Shown: positions 34,557 to 38,170 of the stretch, piece by piece
Numbering within the stretch: the stretch's first letter is position 1
Layout: the number at the start of each line of letters is the position of its first letter
From: Piscinibacter sp.
Lineage (GTDB): Bacteria; Pseudomonadota; Gammaproteobacteria; Burkholderiales; Burkholderiaceae_C
NCBI GenBank assembly: GCA_017983795.1
Contig: JAGOAS010000032.1
Location: 1 to 38,170, forward strand
Reading direction: 5' to 3'
Length of the DNA: 38,170 nt
Made by a program: the position numbers and the translations under genes
Notes under the pieces: generated by a model
Seen by the model: only the letters and a program-made list of their open reading frames with translations
Databases searched by the model: none
What the model was told of the DNA's origin: nothing

Positions 34557-35438
34557 GTGGGCGCGGCGTCGTCCGGAGCGCTGCTGCGGGCGATGCCGTG
34601 GGTGTTCGTGCTCATCTGGAGCACCGGCTTCGTCGTCGCCCGGCTGGGGATGCCGCATGCGCCGCCGCTGTCCTTTCTTTGCGTGCGCTACGCACTCTCG
34701 GTGCTGTGCTTCGCGCTGTGGATGATGCTGGCGCGCGTGGCCTGGCCGCCGCGTTCGCAGTGGCGACCGCTGGCGATCAGCGGCATGCTGATGCACGCGG
34801 GCTACCTCGGCGGCGTGTGGTCGGCCGTGAAGGCCGGCATGGGCGCAGGCACCGTGGCGCTGCTGGTGGGCTTGCAGCCGGTGCTGACGGCGATCTGGAT
34901 CAGCATCACGGCGAGCGCCGAACACCGCGTCACGCCGCGCCAGTGGCTCGGCCTCGCGCTCGGCCTGGGCGGGCTCGCGCTGGTGGTGTGGCGCAAGCTC
35001 GGCGTGGGCGAAGTGACGCCGGCCAACCTCGCGCTCGCGGTCGGCGCCTTGCTCGCCATCACCGTCGGTACGCTGTACCAGAAGCGCCATGTGCGCGTCG
35101 CCGACGTGCGCGCGGCGAGCGCCGTGCAGCTGGCCGCGGCGCTGCTCGTCAGTGCACCTTTCGCGCTGCTCGAAACCGAGGCGATGCGCTGGCATCCGGA
35201 CCTGATCGCCGCGCTCGCCTGGTCGGTGCTCGCGCTGACGCTGGGCGGCAGTTCGCTGCTGTATCTGCTGATCCAGCGCGGCGCGGCCACGCAGGTCACC
35301 AGCCTGCTCTACCTCGTGCCGCCGTGCACCGCGGCGATGGCCTGGGCCTTGTTCGGCGAAGCCTTCACGCCGCTCATGATGATGGGCATGGCACTGACTG
35401 CGATCGGTGTTGCGCTGGTGGTGCGCGACGGACGTTGA
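34557..35438 (+). CDS. EamA/DMT-family transporter
   Basis: Inner-membrane protein of 293 residues with about ten hydrophobic helices and two EamA repeats (about 10-145 and 155-290). It is of the drug/metabolite transporter type; substrate not predictable. The start is taken as the GTG at 34557, 2 bp after the pgsA stop, with AAGG upstream; an ATG at 34593 (MPWVFVLIWSTGFV) would drop 12 residues and is also reasonable. It ends before a hairpin GGCGTC-TCGGC-GACGCC (35452-35468) that lacks a T-tract and is only a weak terminator candidate. Confidence 0.88.
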   Translation: MGAASSGALLRAMPWVFVLIWSTGFVVARLGMPHAPPLSFLCVRYALSVLCFALWMMLARVAWPPRSQWRPLAISGMLMHAGYLGGVWSAVKAGMGAGTVALLVGLQPVLTAIWISITASAEHRVTPRQWLGLALGLGGLALVVWRKLGVGEVTPANLALAVGALLAITVGTLYQKRHVRVADVRAASAVQLAAALLVSAPFALLETEAMRWHPDLIAALAWSVLALTLGGSSLLYLLIQRGAATQVTSLLYLVPPCTAAMAWALFGEAFTPLMMMGMALTAIGVALVVRDGR

Positions 35439-35509
35439 TGCACTGCGCAATGGCGTCTCGGCGACGCCGCGGTGCTACACATGATTGCGCATAGAATCCC
35501 GCTCCGCCC

Positions 35510-35538
35510 TTGACAGCCCTGGGGGCGCGGCATGTAAT
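35510..35538 (+). promoter_or_regulatory. Strong sigma-70 promoter of hupB
   Basis: Perfect -35 TTGACA (35510-35515), 17-bp spacer and -10 TGTAAT (35533-35538). The start is expected near 35545, giving a leader of about 83 nt with a small hairpin GCACG-AGAG-CGTGC (35558-35571). An inverted repeat GGCGCGG/CCGCGCC (35524-35530, 35542-35548) flanks the -10 box. The 189-bp gap from the EamA stop holds no gene that I can see. Confidence 0.85.
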
Positions 35539-35627
35539 GGCCCGCGCCGGGCAGGGGGCACGAGAGCGTGCTTCGAGACGCCCACCGAATACCACCGTTC
35601 GAGAAACTTTTGAGAGGGGGATATCCC

Positions 35628-35900
35628 GTGAACAAGTCTGAATTGATCGAACACATCGCCCGTCAGGCGGACATCTCCAAGGCTGCTGCCACGCGCGCCC
35701 TGGAAGCCGTGATCGGCGGTGTGAAGCAGACGCTGAAGAAGAGCGGCAGCGTCTCGCTGGTCGGCTTCGGTACCTTCAGCGTCGGCAAGCGTGCCGCGCG
35801 CAGCGGCCGCAATCCGCGCACCGGCGCCACGATCAAGATCAAGGCCGCCAAGGTGCCGAAGTTCCGCCCGGGCAAGGCCCTGAAGGACGCGGTCAACTGA
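35628..35900 (+). CDS. hupB: DNA-binding protein HU-beta
   Basis: Nucleoid protein of 90 residues of the HU/IHF family: [27 protein letters not shown] at the N-terminus and the DNA-binding arm with [13 protein letters not shown] (about 57-70, RNPRTG), ending in [15 protein letters not shown]. The start is a GTG at 35628 preceded by GAGAGGGGGA; the frame is open upstream to 35568 but those residues are not HU-like. Its strong consensus promoter fits an abundant protein. The next gene, tRNA-Val, begins 16 bp after the stop, so the two are probably co-transcribed. Confidence 0.97.
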   Translation: MNKSELIEHIARQADISKAAATRALEAVIGGVKQTLKKSGSVSLVGFGTFSVGKRAARSGRNPRTGATIKIKAAKVPKFRPGKALKDAVN

Positions 35901-35916
35901 TCGCAGCGAGATGAGC

Positions 35917-35992
35917 GGGTGCTTAGCTCAGTTGGTAGAGCGGCGCCCTTACAAGGCGTAGGTCGGGGGTTCGAGCCCCTCAGCACCCACCA
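35917..35992 (+). tRNA. tRNA-Val (anticodon TAC), CCA encoded
   Basis: Full cloverleaf. Acceptor GGGTGCT pairs with AGCACCC; D-arm GCTCAGTTGGTAGAGC; anticodon loop CTTACAA with TAC, valine; T-arm with TTCGAGC; 3' ACCA encoded. It starts 16 bp after hupB and has no promoter of its own that I can see. Confidence 0.98.
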
Positions 35993-36023
35993 CCAACCCC
36001 GCAGGGGCCCGCCGGGCCTGCGA

Positions 36024-36083
36024 TAGAATCACGGCGCAAACCAGACACGAAGGCGAACCCAGGTTCGCCTTTGTCGCGTCTGG
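36024..36083 (+). promoter_or_regulatory. Candidate ppiD promoter -10 and leader hairpin
   Basis: TAGAAT (36024-36029) is a possible -10. About 20 bp later begins the hairpin AAGGCGAACC-CA-GGTTCGCCTT (36050-36071) followed by TTG. It lies within longer outer arms CCAGAC (36041-36046) and GTCTGG (36078-36083). It could end hupB-tRNA-Val transcription or act as a structured leader of ppiD, depending on whether the -10 is used. Confidence 0.55.
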
Positions 36084-36110
36084 ACCTACCGCGCTAGCCA
36101 GAGGCTCCCG

Positions 36111-38042
36111 ATGTTCGACTTCGTCCGCAAGCACACCCGGCTCCTGCAGTTCGTGCTGGTGCTGCTGATCTTCCCCTCGTTCGTCTTCTTCGGCATCCAG
36201 GGCTACACGCGCTTTGCCGGCGGCGAGAACGAGGCCGTGGCCAAGGTCGACGGCCACAACATCACGCAGTCGGAATGGACGGCCGCGCAGCGCGAGCAGG
36301 TGGAGCGCGTGCGCCGCCAGATGCCCGGCGTAGACGCCAAGCTGTTCGACACGCCCGAGATGAAGAAGCAGGTGCTCGACGGCATGATCCGCGAGCGCGT
36401 GCTGATGGTGGCGGCCGACAAGGCGCACCTCGTGGTCACCAACGAGCGCCTGCAGCGCGAGTTGCTCGCCATCCCGCAGCTGGCGCAGTTGAAGAAGCCC
36501 GACGGCAGCTTCGACGTCGATGCCTACAAGGCGCTGCTGAGCGCGCAGGGCATGTCGCCCGAGATGTTCGAGGCGCGCATGCGCCAGGATGCGACGCAGC
36601 GCCAGGTGCTCGAAGGCCTGAGCGGCACCGCCTTCGGTGCGGCTGGCAGCGCCAACGCGGCCTTCGACGCGCTGCTGCAGCAACGCGACGTCCAGGTGCA
36701 GCGATTCGACGCCAAGGACTACCTCGCCAAGGTCAACCCGAGCGACGACGACCTGCAGGCCTACTACAAGGCGCCGGAGAACGCCGCGCAGTTCCAGGCC
36801 CCCGAGCAGGCGACGATCGAATACCTCGTGCTCGACCTCGACTCGATCAAGAAGGGCATCACCGTGCCCGAGGAAGAACTGCGCAAGTACTACACGGAGA
36901 ACGAGAAGCGCTACACGACGCCCGAAGAGCGCCGCGCCAGCCACATCCTCGTGAAGGCCGAGAAGAGCGCGCCGGCCGCCGAGCGCGAGAAGGCGAAGGC
37001 GAAGGCCGAGCACCTGCTGGCCGAACTGCGCAAGGCGCCGGCGAGCTTCGCCGACCTGGCGCGCAAGAACAGCGACGACCCCGGCTCCGCGCAGCGCGGC
37101 GGCGATCTCGACTTCTTCGGCCGCGGCGCGATGGTCAAGCCCTTCGAGGACGCCGCGTTCGGGCTCAAGCAGGGCGAGATCGGCGGCGTGGTCGAGAGCG
37201 ACTTCGGCTACCACATCATCCAGGTCACCGGCATCCGCGGCGGCGGCAAGAAGAGCTTCGAGCAGGTGCGCGCCGAGATCGAGGACGAGGCGAAGAAGCA
37301 GCAGGCGCAGAGCCGCTTCGCGGCGGCTGCCGTCGATTTCACCAACATGGTCTACGAGCAGGCCGACAGCCTCAAACCGGCGGCCGAGAAGTTCAAGCTC
37401 GAGCTGCGCAGCGCGGCCGACGTGAAGCGCACGCCGGCGCCGGGCGCCAGCGGCGCGCTGGCCAACGCCAAGTTTCTCGAGGCGATCTTCGGCGCCGATT
37501 CGGTGAAGAACAAGCGCAACATCGAAGCCGTCGAGGTCGGCCCGAACCAGCTCGCCTCCGGCCGCATCGTGCAGTACAGCCCGGCACGCCAGCGCGCCTT
37601 CGACGAGGTCAAGGCGATGGTGCGCGAACGCGTGGCGGCAAAGCAGGCGAGCGCGCTCGCGCGCAAGGACGGCGAGGCACGCCTGGCCGAGCTGCAGAAG
37701 ACGCCCGACGCGGCGATGCCCGGCAGCATCGTGACCCTCTCGCGCGCCGCGACCAAGGACGTGCCGCGCGACATCGTCGATGCGGCGCTGCGCGCCCCGG
37801 TGGCCAAGCTGCCTGCGGTGCTCGGCGTCGAGCAGGGCGCGCAAGGCTACGCGGTCGTTCGCATCACGAAGGTGTCGGGCCGCGACCCGGCCACGGGCGA
37901 CGCCAAGCAGATGCAGGCGCAGTACGGCCAGGCCTGGGGCGACGCCGAGGCACAGGCCTACTACGCGGCGCTCAAGCAGCGCTTCCACGCCGAGACGCTG
38001 CCCGCGGCGGCCAAGGGCGCCAGCGCGCCGGCGGCGAACTGA
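36111..38042 (+). CDS. ppiD: Periplasmic chaperone PpiD (parvulin-like peptidyl-prolyl isomerase)
   Basis: Inner-membrane-anchored periplasmic folding factor of 643 residues that meets proteins leaving the Sec translocon. It has one N-terminal transmembrane segment (about 13-32), a SurA-N-like chaperone domain, then a PpiC/parvulin domain (about 273-374: [47 protein letters not shown]) and a C-terminal chaperone-like region. The length is typical of PpiD. The ATG at 36111 starts [14 protein letters not shown]. It lies between two tRNA genes. Confidence 0.94.
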   Translation: MFDFVRKHTRLLQFVLVLLIFPSFVFFGIQGYTRFAGGENEAVAKVDGHNITQSEWTAAQREQVERVRRQMPGVDAKLFDTPEMKKQVLDGMIRERVLMVAADKAHLVVTNERLQRELLAIPQLAQLKKPDGSFDVDAYKALLSAQGMSPEMFEARMRQDATQRQVLEGLSGTAFGAAGSANAAFDALLQQRDVQVQRFDAKDYLAKVNPSDDDLQAYYKAPENAAQFQAPEQATIEYLVLDLDSIKKGITVPEEELRKYYTENEKRYTTPEERRASHILVKAEKSAPAAEREKAKAKAEHLLAELRKAPASFADLARKNSDDPGSAQRGGDLDFFGRGAMVKPFEDAAFGLKQGEIGGVVESDFGYHIIQVTGIRGGGKKSFEQVRAEIEDEAKKQQAQSRFAAAAVDFTNMVYEQADSLKPAAEKFKLELRSAADVKRTPAPGASGALANAKFLEAIFGADSVKNKRNIEAVEVGPNQLASGRIVQYSPARQRAFDEVKAMVRERVAAKQASALARKDGEARLAELQKTPDAAMPGSIVTLSRAATKDVPRDIVDAALRAPVAKLPAVLGVEQGAQGYAVVRITKVSGRDPATGDAKQMQAQYGQAWGDAEAQAYYAALKQRFHAETLPAAAKGASAPAAN

Positions 38043-38075
38043 CGCCCGGCGCGCGAAGCATGCGCCGCGCTTCGT

Positions 38076-38081
38076 TATAAT
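38076..38081 (+). promoter_or_regulatory. tRNA-His promoter -10 box
   Basis: Consensus TATAAT, 12 bp before the tRNA, followed by a G/C-rich discriminator. No TTGACA-like -35 is visible at 16-18 bp upstream, so the promoter would be of -10-dominant type. Confidence 0.75.
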
Positions 38082-38093
38082 GCGCGGCTCTGC

Positions 38094-38170
38094 GGTGGCT
38101 GTAGCTCAGTTGGTAGAGTCCAGGATTGTGATTCCTGTCGTCGTGGGTTCGAGTCCCATCAGCCACCCCA
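38094..38170 (+). tRNA. tRNA-His (anticodon GTG), with encoded G-1 and CCA
   Basis: Cloverleaf with extra 5' G (38094) pairing with C73, as in all histidine tRNAs. Acceptor GTGGCTG pairs with CAGCCAC; anticodon GTG at 38128-38130; T-arm with TTCGAGT; encoded CCA is the last three bases of the window. Confidence 0.98.

Noticed and set aside
35452-35468. Hairpin GGCGTC-TCGGC-GACGCC after the EamA gene as a terminator
   Set aside because: Short stem with no T-tract; not better than chance in this GC-rich DNA.
35993-36110. Possible integration/attachment site beside tRNA-Val
   Set aside because: No repeat of the tRNA 3' end and no integrase in the window; the DNA is explained by a hairpin and the ppiD leader.

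Overview
The window is a GC-rich, gene-dense stretch of bacterial chromosome. Gene content points to a betaproteobacterium of the order Burkholderiales, although I cannot name a genus. The markers are an efp–earP pair with an arginine at EF-P position 32, a hupB–tRNA-Val–ppiD–tRNA-His block, a PAS-LuxR regulator beside a succinyl-CoA:3-ketoacid CoA-transferase, and a lipoprotein between uvrC and pgsA. I see no insertion sequence, integrase, phage gene, CRISPR array or plasmid gene. The window begins inside a transporter ATPase gene and ends exactly at the CCA of a tRNA.

1–8.3 kb is a polyamine-utilisation cluster on the minus strand. In transcription order it holds an omega-amino acid:pyruvate aminotransferase, puuB, puuD(spuA), puuA(spuB), spuC, potF(spuD) and a truncated potG. 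A divergent Lrp/AsnC regulator (8.3 kb) is its likely controller. Together these genes would import putrescine and degrade it both by gamma-glutamylation and by direct transamination. 8.7–10.8 kb holds a hemerythrin-like protein and an unassigned class III aminotransferase.

11–16.2 kb carries isocitrate lyase (aceA) behind a striking promoter-operator array and followed by a strong terminator. Next comes a tightly packed acyl-CoA ligase, an enoyl-CoA hydratase homologue lacking the usual catalytic glutamates, and an L,D-transpeptidase. 16.2–18.8 kb has a MepK-like murein endopeptidase and a membrane M48 metallopeptidase. 18.8–22.8 kb has ETF-ubiquinone oxidoreductase, divergent from an SDR–YceH–thioesterase run, plus a GYD-domain protein. 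22.9–25 kb is a PAS-LuxR regulator divergent from scoAB, with three TACGTA boxes between them.

25–38.2 kb is mostly housekeeping: pyrD, rpiA, a small charged protein, mnmC coupled to a DUF3445 gene, efp with its modifying enzyme earP, uvrC, a TonB-C-like lipoprotein, pgsA, an EamA transporter, hupB, tRNA-Val, ppiD and tRNA-His.

The genes are mostly recognisable families. I found no convincing wholly new system. The most interesting signals are regulatory: the 9-bp-period GTCTT/AAGAC ladder at aceA, the helically phased TACGTA boxes at scoA, and a promoter-proximal terminator-like hairpin before ppiD. The hydratase homologue with altered active-site positions is the other item worth following. 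Several start codons (GTG/TTG, or downstream of the first ATG) were chosen by homology and ribosome-binding sites and are marked as such.
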